Position numbers and translations under genes: made by a program. Shown here piece by piece: positions 11,630 to 19,768 of a DNA stretch of 64,000 nucleotides; position 1 is the stretch's first letter, and each line of letters begins with the position of its first letter. The notes below the pieces were generated by a model. The model saw nothing but the letters and a program-made list of their open reading frames with translations, was not told the DNA's origin and searched no databases. Origin of the DNA: Candidatus Azophilus lithoversatilis (lineage in GTDB: Bacteria; Pseudomonadota; Gammaproteobacteria; Pseudomonadales; Azotimanducaceae); contig JAQAJJ010000003.1 in assembly GCA_028278675.1 (NCBI GenBank), positions 161,469 through 225,468 on the forward strand, in the 5' to 3' direction.

Positions 11630-12649
11630 ATGTACGAACTGATGCGCCCTTGGCTCTTCGCGCTGGACGCGGAGCGCTCCCACGCCCTGGGCCTGAACGC
11701 GCTGGCTGCGCTGGGCGCCCTGCCGGGGCCGCCGCAGCCAGCGCTTGGGCGCTCGCGAACGGTGATGGGCATTCAGTTTCCCAACGTGGTGGGCGTGGCG
11801 GCGGGACTCGACAAGGACGCCATCGCCGTCGAGGGGCTGGCGCGGCTTGGCTTTGGCCACATCGAAGTGGGCACGGTGACGCCGCGGCCGCAACCGGGCA
11901 ACCCCAAGCCGCGTCTGTTTCGGCTGCCGGAGGCGTCGGCACTGATCAATCGCATGGGCTTCAACAATGACGGCGCCCACACCGTCGCGGCTCGGCTCAA
12001 ACGGCTTAGGGGCCGCGGCAGTCGCTTGGCTGCGCCGCTGGGCGTCAACATCGGCAAGAACCGGGACACCCCCATCGAGCGGGCGGTGGATGACTATCTT
12101 GCCTGCATGGACGCGCTTCACGATTGCGCCGACTACTTGGCAGTGAACCTGTCCTCGCCGAATACGCCGGGGCTGCGCGACTTGCAGTATGGTGAGCCGC
12201 TCGCGGCGCTGCTGGGCGCGTTGAAGGCGCGCCAAGCGGAGCTTAACGCTCGCAACGGCCGCCACGTCCCGCTCTGCATCAAGCTGGCGCCGGACTTGGC
12301 GGATGCCGATGTCGCAGCGATTGCTGACGCGGTGCTGGACTTTGAAATCGAGGGCGTGATCGCTGGCAACACCACCGTCACCCGTCCCCAAGTGGCGAAC
12401 CTCCGTCGCGCCGACGAAGCCGGCGGCCTCAGTGGCGCGCCACTGGCACCCTTGGCCCGCCAGTTGGTCACCCGGCTGCGGGACTGCCTTGACGGGCGCG
12501 TGGCAGTCATCGGCGTCGGCGGCATTCTTGCGGCGGCTGATGCCCAGGCCATGCTCGACGCCGGCGCCGACCTTGTGCAAATCTACACGGGCCTGATCTA
12601 TCGCGGTCCGTCCTTGGTGCGCGCGATCGCGCAGCTTGGGCGCGATTGA
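11630..12649 (+). CDS. pyrD: dihydroorotate dehydrogenase (quinone), class 2
   Basis: Oxidises dihydroorotate to orotate in pyrimidine synthesis, passing electrons to quinone at the inner membrane face. The 339 residues match class 2: an N-terminal helical extension (MYELMRPWLFALDAERSHALGL), VVGVAAGLDKDAIAV, GFGHIEVGTVTPRPQPGNPKPRLFRL, INRMGFNN, LAVNLSSPNTPGLRDLQ, IKLAPDL, GVIAGNTTV, GGLSGAPL and VIGVGGI...QIYTGLIYRGP. The catalytic Ser lies in the NLSSPNTPG loop, as expected for class 2. ATG 11630 is the family start, although the frame is open from 11480. An intrinsic terminator follows. Confidence 0.95.
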   Translation: MYELMRPWLFALDAERSHALGLNALAALGALPGPPQPALGRSRTVMGIQFPNVVGVAAGLDKDAIAVEGLARLGFGHIEVGTVTPRPQPGNPKPRLFRLPEASALINRMGFNNDGAHTVAARLKRLRGRGSRLAAPLGVNIGKNRDTPIERAVDDYLACMDALHDCADYLAVNLSSPNTPGLRDLQYGEPLAALLGALKARQAELNARNGRHVPLCIKLAPDLADADVAAIADAVLDFEIEGVIAGNTTVTRPQVANLRRADEAGGLSGAPLAPLARQLVTRLRDCLDGRVAVIGVGGILAAADAQAMLDAGADLVQIYTGLIYRGPSLVRAIAQLGRD

Positions 12650-12678
12650 CCGCACTCTGATGGAGACGGCGCCGCCCG

Positions 12679-12700
12679 CGCGCCCTGACGGGCGCGTTTT
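12679..12700 (+). terminator. intrinsic terminator after pyrD
   Basis: A 7-bp perfect stem CGCGCCC-tgac-GGGCGCG is followed directly by TTTT, 29 bases after the pyrD stop. The T run is short but the stem is strong. Confidence 0.75.
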
Positions 12701-12980
12701 AGTTTCGCTGGCGCGAAACTACTTTGATTAGAAAGGGGGCGGTGGCTTGAGGGCGTCCGAAGTCAACGTTTCCCGTCTCCTGCGCCGAGCTGCGAAGCAA
12801 CTCGAACGCTTCTTCCGCAGGACGAAGCGCTGGCGCGGTGTGGTTTCGGTAACGCGAAACTACTTTGGGATAGGGGGGTGTTGCGTCGGCTTGAGGATGT
12901 CCGAAGTCAACGTTCCCGTCTCCTGCGCCGAGTTGCGAAGCAACTCGAACGCTTCGTCCGCAGGACGAAGCGCTGGTACA
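12701..12980. repeat. tandem repeat (about 142-bp unit, two copies) before amtB
   Basis: The region opens with the hairpin AGTTTCGC-tggc-GCGAAACT (12701-12720). Two copies of a 141-143 bp unit follow, starting at the GAAACTACTTTG motifs at 12715 and 12856. Each holds a TCCGAAGTCAACGTT segment, a CGAG(C/T)TGCGAAGCAACTCG hairpin (12786 and 12929) and a CGCTTC(T/G)TCCGCAGGACGAAGCG hairpin. The copies differ at scattered bases. A minus-strand frame across them encodes two similar peptides (NVDFG.PQA...KVVSR), which only reflects the repeat. The 430-base gap between pyrD and amtB holds nothing else I can name. Confidence 0.8.
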
Positions 12981-13082
12981 GCGCATCGCCTTCAAGTAAT
13001 CTCTTTGCATCGCCGCTTCAGCGCTTCATCAGCGGCGACCCGGAGCGGGCGCGACTCAATTGTTAAGGGGGGTGGAACGAAG

Positions 13083-14369
13083 ATGATGCGTTGGACGGCG
13101 GCCTTGGCCTTGGGCCTGATGGCGATGCCCGTTTGGGCCAGTCAAGGATTGGACAAGGGCGACACGGCTTGGATTTTGACCTCCGCAGCCTTGGTGTTGT
13201 TCATGACGATACCCGGGCTTTCGCTGTTTTATGCGGGCTTGGTGCGCACCAGGAACGTGCTCAGCGTCCTGATGCAGTGCTTCACCATCACTTGCATGGT
13301 CTCCATTGTGTGGCTGATCGCGGCCTACAGCCTGGCGTTTGGCGACGGCAACGCCTTCATCGGCGGCTTGGGCAAGGTCCTCTTCGCCGGCGTCGGCGAG
13401 GACGCCATGAGCGGCTCCATCCCGGAATCCTCCTTTGCCCTGTTCCAGCTCACCTTCGCCATCATCACCCCCGCCCTCATTGTCGGCGGCTTTGCGGAAC
13501 GCATGCGCTTCTCGTCGATGCTGCTGTTCAGCACCCTCTGGCTGCTGCTGGTGTACGCCCCCATCTGCCACTGGGTGTGGGGTGGCGGCTGGCTCGGCGA
13601 CATGGGCCTGATGGATTTCGCCGGCGGCACCGTGGTTCACATCACCGCCGGCACCGCCGCCATCGTCGCGGCAATGGTGCTGGGCAACCGGCGCGGCTTT
13701 CCCGGCCAGGCCATGCCGCCGCACAACATGACGCTCACCATGGCTGGCGCAGGCATGCTCTGGGTCGGCTGGTTCGGATTCAACGGCGGCAGTGCGTTGG
13801 CGGCCAACGGCGATGCCGCCATGGCCATGCTGGTCACCCACCTGTCAGCCTCCGCCGGGGCCTTCACCTGGATGGTTTGCGAATGGATTCGGTACGGCAA
13901 GCCGAGTGCGCTCGGCGCCGTCACCGGCATGGTGGCGGGCCTGGGCACCATCACCCCGGCTTCCGGCTTCGTCGGCCCGGCCGGCGCGCTCATCATCGGC
14001 ATTGCCGCGGGCTTCGTCTGCTTCCTCGCCACCAACTACATCAAGCGCTCGCTGAAGATCGACGACTCCCTGGACGTCTTTCCGGTGCACGGCGTCGGCG
14101 GGGCGCTCGGCACCCTGTTGACCGCAGTGTTCGCCAGCACCTCCCTCGGCATTTTCAGCGGCCAAGGCTACGGCTCCGAGGACGCTACCATGGGCTCCCA
14201 ATTGGGTGTGCAGGCCATCGGCGTGATCGCCACCTTGGGCTACACGGCGCTGGCCACCTTCGTCATTCTCAAGGTCACCGGCGCACTGCTCGGCAACCGG
14301 GTCACGGAGGAGGACGAGCAGCAGGGCCTCGACCTCGTGATGCACAACGAGCGGGGCTACGATCTGTAG
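13083..14369 (+). CDS. amtB: ammonium transporter, Amt family
   Basis: Inner-membrane ammonium channel. The product is 428 residues from ATG 13083, with a cleavable signal peptide (MMRWTAALALGLMAMPVWA) and about eleven membrane helices. Family landmarks are FYAGLVRTRNVLSVLMQC, VWGGGWL preceded by the first pore His (ICHWVWGGG), FAGGTVVHITAG, WVGWFGFNGGSAL and DDSLDVFPVHGVGGALGTLL with the second pore His. AAGGGGGG precedes the start; the frame extends upstream through the repeat but without similarity. A PII gene (glnK), usually beside amtB, is not adjacent. Confidence 0.95.
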   Translation: MMRWTAALALGLMAMPVWASQGLDKGDTAWILTSAALVLFMTIPGLSLFYAGLVRTRNVLSVLMQCFTITCMVSIVWLIAAYSLAFGDGNAFIGGLGKVLFAGVGEDAMSGSIPESSFALFQLTFAIITPALIVGGFAERMRFSSMLLFSTLWLLLVYAPICHWVWGGGWLGDMGLMDFAGGTVVHITAGTAAIVAAMVLGNRRGFPGQAMPPHNMTLTMAGAGMLWVGWFGFNGGSALAANGDAAMAMLVTHLSASAGAFTWMVCEWIRYGKPSALGAVTGMVAGLGTITPASGFVGPAGALIIGIAAGFVCFLATNYIKRSLKIDDSLDVFPVHGVGGALGTLLTAVFASTSLGIFSGQGYGSEDATMGSQLGVQAIGVIATLGYTALATFVILKVTGALLGNRVTEEDEQQGLDLVMHNERGYDL

Positions 14370-14383
14370 GGTCAAGTCTCACA

Positions 14384-14411
14384 ATGGCGGCGGATGATCG
14401 TCCGCCGCCAT
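14384..14411. promoter_or_regulatory. 11-bp perfect inverted repeat over a start codon
   Basis: ATGGCGGCGGA-tgatcg-TCCGCCGCCAT forms an 11-bp perfect stem 15 bases after the amtB stop. The ATG of the next gene (14394) is at the edge of the loop, and no Shine-Dalgarno sequence is visible. As RNA this hairpin could end the amtB message or hide the downstream start. Confidence 0.55.
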
Positions 14412-14900
14412 GAACACGACGGCTGCGTCTCGGTCGCGCGGTACTCCGATTGCGAAGGGTATCGCTACGACCTCACCCGCACTTGGGACCCATCCAGTCC
14501 CAAAGCGCTTTTCGTCATGCTCAATCCCTCAACGGCGACGGAGCTGGCGAACGATCCGACGGTCGCTCGGGTGGAGCGCCGGGCGCGGTCGATGGGCTTC
14601 GGTGCCTACCGAGTCTGCAACCTCTTCGCCTGGCGGGCCACTGAACCCAAGCAGCTGTTTGCGACAGCCGCGCCGGTGGGACCAAAAAACGATGAAGTCC
14701 TGGTTGAAGCCTGCCACTGGGCCGATCAAATCATCTGCGGTTGGGGCAACCACGGCGCCTTCGATGGCCGAGGCGCGGCGGTCGAGGCGCTTTTGCGTCG
14801 CACCGCCCGTCCGCTCTTCCACCTTGGCCTGACCAAAAAGGGCCTTCCGAGGCACCCACTGTACGTCTCGTACTCCGTGGCGCCTGCAGAATGGCCTTAG
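14394..14900 (+). CDS. DUF1643 domain protein
   Basis: A 168-residue protein with the DUF1643 pattern: YRYDLTRTWDPSSPKALFVMLNPSTATELANDPTVARVERRARSMGFGAYRVCNLFAWRAT, then PVGPKNDEVL and ICGWGNHGAF, ending LTKKGLPRHPLY. The N-P-S-T-A-x(5)-D-x-T segment and the D/N residues suggest a conserved active or binding site, but no function is established to my knowledge. The start lies in a strong inverted repeat. It follows amtB by 24 bases. Confidence 0.8.
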   Translation: MIVRRHEHDGCVSVARYSDCEGYRYDLTRTWDPSSPKALFVMLNPSTATELANDPTVARVERRARSMGFGAYRVCNLFAWRATEPKQLFATAAPVGPKNDEVLVEACHWADQIICGWGNHGAFDGRGAAVEALLRRTARPLFHLGLTKKGLPRHPLYVSYSVAPAEWP

Positions 14901-14912
14901 ACCTTCTGCCGC

Positions 14913-15854
14913 CTAACCCCGCTCTAACGCACTCCCCACGAGCGCGTCAAGCAATTCCGGGAACTCCAAGCCGTCCGCCCGCGCACCATCCGGGTAGAGG
15001 CTGGTCGGCGTCATTCCCGGCAAGGAATTGACTTCCAGCAGAAATATCTCTTCTTCTTCACTGACGATGAAGTCGGCGCGGGACAGGTCCCGCAGCCCCA
15101 AGACTCGGTGCGCGGTGATGGCGATGCGCTGCAGTTCGGCATTTACGGCGGTGGGTAGGGGGGCGGGGATGATGTGTTCACTGGCACCGGCCTGGTAGCG
15201 GTTCACGGCGTCGTACCACTCGCCCGGCGCGGTGCGGATTTCGATGACCGGGAAGGCGCTTGGCGAGCGCCCGTGGAGGTCAAGTACGCCGACGGTGATT
15301 TCACGCCCGGTGATGAAGGGTTCGACGATGACGCTGCCGAGCTTTAGGGCATTGGCCACTGAGGCGGCGATTTCGCTGGCCTCGGGCAGGCGGGCGATGC
15401 CGATGGCGCTGCCTTGGCCGGACGGCTTGATGACCACTTGATCGCCCAGGGCGTCGGTGATTTGCGCCGCCGCTTCCTTGCTGGCGCTGCCCGGCAGGAT
15501 GACCACGTCGTCGGCGACCGGTAGGCCGGCGCGGCGGAACAGGGCCTTGGCGCAGGTTTTGTCCATAGCCGCCGCGCTGGCGGCGACGCCGCCGCCGACG
15601 TAGGGCAACTGCAGGATGTCAAGCAGGCCCTGCACCGTGCCATCCTCGCCGGGCGGGCCGTGCAGGGCCGGGAAGACGACGTCCGGGCGGGCCTCGGCCA
15701 GCCGCACCGGGGCGTCGCGGTCCACTTCCAAGCGGGTTACGCGATGCCCAGCCGCTTCAAGGCCAGCGGCCACTTGGGCGGCGGACACGCGGGAAATCTC
15801 GGCTTCCAGCGAGTCGCCGCCCTGCAGCACGATCACATCGCGAGCGCCGGTCAC
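14913..15854 (-). CDS. ddl: D-alanine-D-alanine ligase
   Basis: ATP-grasp enzyme that joins two D-alanines for peptidoglycan. 313 residues; family blocks are VFPALHGPPGEDGTVQGLLDILQLPYVGGGVAASAAAMDK, VIKPSGQGSAIGIA, VEPFITGREITVGVL, DLSRADFIV and EIFLLEVNSLPGMTPTSLYP. The Ser-Gly-x-Gly-Ser-x-Ile-Gly ATP loop and the ExN metal ligands are present. It is not in a mur/fts cluster; its ATG overlaps the stop of the S9 peptidase gene (ATGA). Confidence 0.93.
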   Translation of the reverse strand: MTGARDVIVLQGGDSLEAEISRVSAAQVAAGLEAAGHRVTRLEVDRDAPVRLAEARPDVVFPALHGPPGEDGTVQGLLDILQLPYVGGGVAASAAAMDKTCAKALFRRAGLPVADDVVILPGSASKEAAAQITDALGDQVVIKPSGQGSAIGIARLPEASEIAASVANALKLGSVIVEPFITGREITVGVLDLHGRSPSAFPVIEIRTAPGEWYDAVNRYQAGASEHIIPAPLPTAVNAELQRIAITAHRVLGLRDLSRADFIVSEEEEIFLLEVNSLPGMTPTSLYPDGARADGLEFPELLDALVGSALERG

Positions 15855-17740
15855 AGGTTCTCCACCTCGATGTCCGGGAGGCCTTCGGGCACCGGCAGGC
15901 CGAAGACGCGGCAGAAGAAGGCGTACTCCGCCCCGATGCTGTGGGCGATGTTGCCGCCGTCGCGGAAGCCGTGCCCCTCGCCGGGGTATTCGATGTAGGC
16001 GACGGGCTGGCCCTTGGCGCGGAGCGCCGCGACCATGGCCTGGGCTTGGTTGGGCGGCACGATGCGGTCCTCGGCGCCTTGAAAGAAGATCACCGGGCAG
16101 TTCAGGCCGTCGAGGTGGTTGATGGGTGAGCGCTCGGTGAGCGCCTCCTCCGAACCGAGCAGCGCATCAAGGTAGCGGGACTCGAACTTGTGGGTGTCGC
16201 GGGCCAGCGCAGTGAGGTCGCCGATGCCGTAGTGGCTGGCGCCGGCCCGGAACACGTTGCCCTCGGTGAGGGCCCGCAGCACCGTGTAGCCGCCGGCGCT
16301 GCCGCCGCGTATCGCGGCGCGGGCCGGGTCCGCCTCGCCCTGGGCGGCAAGGTAGTACACCGCGTCTTCGCAATCGCTCACGTCCAGTTCGCCCCAACGG
16401 CCGTTCAGGGCCTCCCGGTAGGCGCGCCCGTAGCCCGCGCTGCCCCGGTAGTCCACGTCCACCACCAGCCAGCCGCGGCTGGTGTAGAACTGCACCAGCA
16501 GCTTCAGCGCCGCCGAGGCGGCCCCCGTGGGCCCGCCGTGGCAGAGCGTCAGCAGCGGCGGCTTGCCATCGGTGGCCTGATGCTCGGGATGCTGGGGACG
16601 ATAGAGGTAGGCGTAGGCCTGCTCACCTTCCCGCGTTGGGAAGGCGATGCGCTCCGGGAAGCTGAAATAGATCGAGTCCACGGCGGGGGGCGGCGGCTTG
16701 GCCACGGTGATGGCGTCCCGGGTTTCTGGATTCAGGCGGGCGAACTCGGTGGGCCGCTCGCCGTGGGCGGTGAGAAAGCAGATGTCGTTGCCGTGAACCG
16801 AAAGCTGTCCGCAGCCAGCCAGTTCCTCGAGCAAGGGGCTGGCGAAGCCGCTCTCGCGATCGATCAGCACCAGGTCCTGCCCGGCTTGGCCGTGCCGGCA
16901 GGCGGCGATGAAGCGTTCGTCGAGGCACGTGTAGCTGCGCTGGCCGAACTGCCAAGGCGGACCGCCGTAGTCGGCGGCGTCGGCCAGCACCGGCGCGTCC
17001 CCGGACTCATCGAGCCGATGGAGATTCCAGTAGCCGCTACGGTCGCTGATGTAGAGGATGGCGCCGTCCGGCGCCCAATTCGGCTGCATGACCGATTCCC
17101 GTGCGCCGCCGGCGATCACCGAGGCTTCGCCGATGGCGGCCCCGTCCAAGCGACAGCGCAGCAGTTGGGTGCCATCCCACGGCATGTTCGGATGGTCCCA
17201 GGCGATGAACAGCAGTTGCTCGCCGTCCGCCGACACCTGGGGCGCGGCGTAGAAGTCGTGGCCTTGGTGCAGCAGCGCCACATGGCCATCGTCGATGTTG
17301 ACGGCAGCGAGCGCATTCTCCGGCTCGCCGTCACCGTGAATCTCGGTGACCGCGATCAGTCGGCGGCGGGCGGCATCGAAGCAGAAGTCCGCGTAGCGCA
17401 CGCTGGACGGGGAATCGGTGACCGGGCTGATGCCGCCGTCCGTGGCGATCCGATGGATGTTCTGGCCCCGGTCGTTAACGAAGAAAACGCCGCTGTCGGT
17501 GGGCAGGTAGGCGCCGCCGCCGTACTCATGGACGCGGCTCTTGACGCTGTAGGGGCTCGGCGTGAGCTCTGCGGCTTGGGCTCCGGCCTGTTTGAACAGG
17601 GTGACGCGGCCGCCTTCGGCGGGGCGCGATTCCAGCCAGTAGGCTACGCCGCCGCTGACTTGCGGATCGCCGATGCCGACCGCCGCCTCGGCCACGAGGC
17701 GGGGCGTGATTGGCGAAGGCCAAGCGCCGTAGGCCGTCAC
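15851..17740 (-). CDS. S9 family peptidase (acylaminoacyl-peptidase-like)
   Basis: A 629-residue prolyl-oligopeptidase family protein. The N-terminal two-thirds reads as a beta-propeller of repeated blades (FCFDAARRRLIAVTE, PQVSADGEQLLFIAWDHPNMPWDGTQLL, QPNWAPDGAILYISDRSGYWNLHRL). The C-terminal alpha/beta hydrolase has the serine in IRGGSAGGYTVL, the Asp in FFQGAEDRIVPPNQA and the His in PGEGHGFRD. No signal peptide is seen, so it is probably cytoplasmic and cleaves short peptides. It lies between GNAT and ddl with ATGA-type overlaps on both sides. Confidence 0.9.
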   Translation of the reverse strand: MTAYGAWPSPITPRLVAEAAVGIGDPQVSGGVAYWLESRPAEGGRVTLFKQAGAQAAELTPSPYSVKSRVHEYGGGAYLPTDSGVFFVNDRGQNIHRIATDGGISPVTDSPSSVRYADFCFDAARRRLIAVTEIHGDGEPENALAAVNIDDGHVALLHQGHDFYAAPQVSADGEQLLFIAWDHPNMPWDGTQLLRCRLDGAAIGEASVIAGGARESVMQPNWAPDGAILYISDRSGYWNLHRLDESGDAPVLADAADYGGPPWQFGQRSYTCLDERFIAACRHGQAGQDLVLIDRESGFASPLLEELAGCGQLSVHGNDICFLTAHGERPTEFARLNPETRDAITVAKPPPPAVDSIYFSFPERIAFPTREGEQAYAYLYRPQHPEHQATDGKPPLLTLCHGGPTGAASAALKLLVQFYTSRGWLVVDVDYRGSAGYGRAYREALNGRWGELDVSDCEDAVYYLAAQGEADPARAAIRGGSAGGYTVLRALTEGNVFRAGASHYGIGDLTALARDTHKFESRYLDALLGSEEALTERSPINHLDGLNCPVIFFQGAEDRIVPPNQAQAMVAALRAKGQPVAYIEYPGEGHGFRDGGNIAHSIGAEYAFFCRVFGLPVPEGLPDIEVENL

Positions 17741-18273
17741 AGTGGCGGACGCAGGCCGTGGCGCCGGTCGAGCCAGGTCCAGCGCTCATGGTCCCGCCAG
17801 GCGCCGGCAATGAACAGGTAGTCCGGCGAGAGGCCCTCCCGTTTGAAGCCGCAACGCTTCACCAAGGCGATGGATCGTTGGTTGCGTGGCTGGATGTTTG
17901 CCTCCAGGCGGTGCAGGCCCAGTTTTTCGACCGCCCACGTGATGACTTGTTCAAGCCCTTCCTGCATGTAGCCGCGCCTCGCATAAGGTTGGGCGGCATA
18001 ATAGCCGAGGGAGGCGCTCAGAAAAGAGCCGCGCACGATGTTGTTGAGATTGAAGCAGCCCACGATCGCGTCAGTTTCCTTTTCAATGACCAGCAGGCCC
18101 ACATGGTCGTCCTGCTCCAAGCGCTTGAGGTAGCGGCTGAACGCTTCGCGGGTGAGGGGCGGGTGGATCCAAGGCTCGTGCAGCGATGAGCTTCGACGCA
18201 TGACGGCAATGAACTCATCGCGGTCCCGGCGGTTCACCGGACGCAGATAGACCCGCGCACGAGCTTCAGCCAT
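17737..18273 (-). CDS. GNAT N-acetyltransferase, RimJ/RimL type
   Basis: 178 residues from ATG 18273; a TTG at 18291 would add six. RimJ-like features: VYLRPVNRRDRDEFI, then LLVIEKETDAIVGCFNLNNIVRGSFLSASLGYYAAQPYARRGYMQEGLEQVITWAVEKLGLHRLEANIQPRNQRSIALVKRCGFKREG. The RRGYMQEGL segment is the acetyl-CoA pyrophosphate loop. The substrate could be a ribosomal protein N-terminus or a small amine. Its start overlaps the stop of the small membrane protein gene in ATGGCTGA. Confidence 0.85.
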   Translation of the reverse strand: MAEARARVYLRPVNRRDRDEFIAVMRRSSSLHEPWIHPPLTREAFSRYLKRLEQDDHVGLLVIEKETDAIVGCFNLNNIVRGSFLSASLGYYAAQPYARRGYMQEGLEQVITWAVEKLGLHRLEANIQPRNQRSIALVKRCGFKREGLSPDYLFIAGAWRDHERWTWLDRRHGLRPPL

Positions 18274-18481
18274 CGCCGCGGCGCTGCTCAAGCAGTAATA
18301 TCTCGCCCAGCGCCGGTGGGATCATGGCGATGCCGACGATCAGCAGGTAAAGCGGATGCAAGCCGTCGTCGAGCCGCCAAATCCCGGTGAAGGCGAAGCC
18401 TCGATCGTGCCAAAGCATCAACCCGGCAGTCGTTAGGCCAAAGCCCGCCATCAGCAGCAGGAACCATCCCAAGTGCTTCAT
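18266..18481 (-). CDS. small two-helix membrane protein
   Basis: A 71-residue protein from ATG 18481 (MKHLGWFLLLMAGFGLTTAGLML). It has two hydrophobic segments (about residues 4-22 and 42-62) around a short polar loop. I recognise no family. The 3' end overlaps the GNAT gene by 8 bases, so it belongs to that operon. Confidence 0.55.
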   Translation of the reverse strand: MKHLGWFLLLMAGFGLTTAGLMLWHDRGFAFTGIWRLDDGLHPLYLLIVGIAMIPPALGEILLLEQRRGDG

Positions 18482-18588
18482 CGCGCTTCCACCGAACAAT
18501 TAGAGAATGCCTCTCGGCGAACACGTTGTTCTTTCCGCATCAGCGGTGCGCCGCACTGGGGCGAGCTAGCGGCTTCCCGCCCCGCCAT

Positions 18589-19536
18589 CTATGGCGCAGG
18601 CATGATGTAGGCCGCTCCCCGGCGACACAGCCAAGCTCGGCTGAAGGCCTCGAGATCGTAGCGGCGCGGCACGCCAGCCGCATCGGTTGCCGCCGGGTCG
18701 TTAACCAGCACCGCGTCACCATCAACGCCGTAACAGGTTACCAAGTGGCCCGCGGTCTTGGGAAGCGGCGCACCGGACAGTTCACCGGCGGCGAAGTCGA
18801 TGCTGGCGACGATCGGCAGACCAGCGCGCAGCACTTGGATGGCTGGGTCCCAAGCGGGCAGCGCCTCGACGGCCCCAAGCCGGCCAAAACCGGCGGCGCA
18901 GCGGACCGCCATCGGCCAGCACCCATAGGACTGGGTGCGTTGGTCGAAGCAGCGCTCCACCACGTCCAGCCAGTCGATGCCCGCATCCGCCGCCTTCAGC
19001 ATCATCGCTAACGCGGTGGGCGAACAGATTCGTTGCTGAATGTCCTGCGGCCCCTGCATTTGGCTGATGGCCGGGGGCTGCGGCCCGATGGCCCTTATCG
19101 CTTGGGGCGTCTGCGGGTGCATTTCGAGGGGACGCACCGAGACGGCCAGCAGATGGCGCGGCGGCGGCTCGGCCCGGCGCAGCGTGAAGCGCAGGTGGCT
19201 GGCGGGCAGGTCGGCTTCGGTGTGAAAGCAGTCTATGTGGGTGCTGACCGCCCCGCTCGCTGATCGGCTGTGAGCCCGTCCTCGGCTGGACGGAGGCGAA
19301 GAAGGCACGTCCTGCAGGGTCCAGTGGCCTTCCGCGGTGCGAAGCGTCACCTGATAGGCGCAGCTCTCTGGACCGATGGACAGGCTTGGCACGATGATGT
19401 GAGCGGCCGGACAGGACGGCAAGGCAACCTCGCACCAAGCGCCGTCGGCCGCCGCCCGCCACGGCAAGGCGGCGGCGGTGGCCAGGGGGTACTTGTCGGC
19501 GCTGGCCCGGTCACCGTGGCGGTATGATGCAAGCAT
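18589..19536 (-). CDS. C39-like papain-fold peptidase
   Basis: A 315-residue protein. The C-terminal half has the peptidase C39-like layout: catalytic Cys in RICSPTALAMMLKA, then AGLPIVASIDF, His in TAGHLVTCYGVDGDAVLVNDPAA, and Asp in VNDP. The N-terminal half is a beta-rich region of unknown type. There is no GG-leader transporter fused or nearby, so it is a stand-alone peptidase. The ATG at 19536 overlaps the divergent glutaredoxin ATG in a shared CATG; a shorter start is possible. No clear signal peptide. Confidence 0.75.
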   Translation of the reverse strand: MLASYRHGDRASADKYPLATAAALPWRAAADGAWCEVALPSCPAAHIIVPSLSIGPESCAYQVTLRTAEGHWTLQDVPSSPPSSRGRAHSRSASGAVSTHIDCFHTEADLPASHLRFTLRRAEPPPRHLLAVSVRPLEMHPQTPQAIRAIGPQPPAISQMQGPQDIQQRICSPTALAMMLKAADAGIDWLDVVERCFDQRTQSYGCWPMAVRCAAGFGRLGAVEALPAWDPAIQVLRAGLPIVASIDFAAGELSGAPLPKTAGHLVTCYGVDGDAVLVNDPAATDAAGVPRRYDLEAFSRAWLCRRGAAYIMPAP

Positions 19537-19768
19537 GGACTTGATTCTCTATTCGACCGGCGGCTGTGCGCCGTGCGAACAGGCGCTGGACATGCTGCTG
19601 AGTATGCCAGAACTCCGCGGCTTGACCTTGCGGGTGGTGGATGTGGCCACCGAGGATGAGTTGCTGCAGCGCTACGGCGAACGCATTCCAGTGCTTTGCT
19701 TTGAAGGCCGGGAAGTCGATTGGCCCCTTGATCGGGATGCTGTCATTGGTTTCTTAGGTCGCCGCTGA
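19535..19768 (+). CDS. glutaredoxin-like protein
   Basis: A 77-residue thioredoxin-fold protein of the short glutaredoxin-like type (DUF836-related): LILYSTGGCAPCEQALDML with a CAPC active site, then LRVVDVATEDELLQRYGERIPVLCFEGREVDWPL, with the cis-Pro in RIPVL. It probably reduces disulfides in the cytoplasm. ATG 19535 is the family start. A TATGAT hexamer lies 6 bases before the ATG, so the message might be nearly leaderless. Its 3' end runs into tatD (convergent). Confidence 0.8.
   Translation: MDLILYSTGGCAPCEQALDMLLSMPELRGLTLRVVDVATEDELLQRYGERIPVLCFEGREVDWPLDRDAVIGFLGRR

Noticed and set aside
12701..12980. CRISPR array
   Set aside because: Only two long, imperfect units with no unique spacers and no cas genes.
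12699..13010. Minus-strand frame with two similar peptides
   Set aside because: The similarity follows from the DNA tandem repeat; no start or family support.
16190..17821. 543-residue plus-strand frame
   Set aside because: Antisense to the S9 peptidase; low complexity and no recognisable motifs.
18589..19536. Bacteriocin-processing C39 transporter
   Set aside because: No ABC transporter domain, no GG-leader peptide or partner gene nearby.
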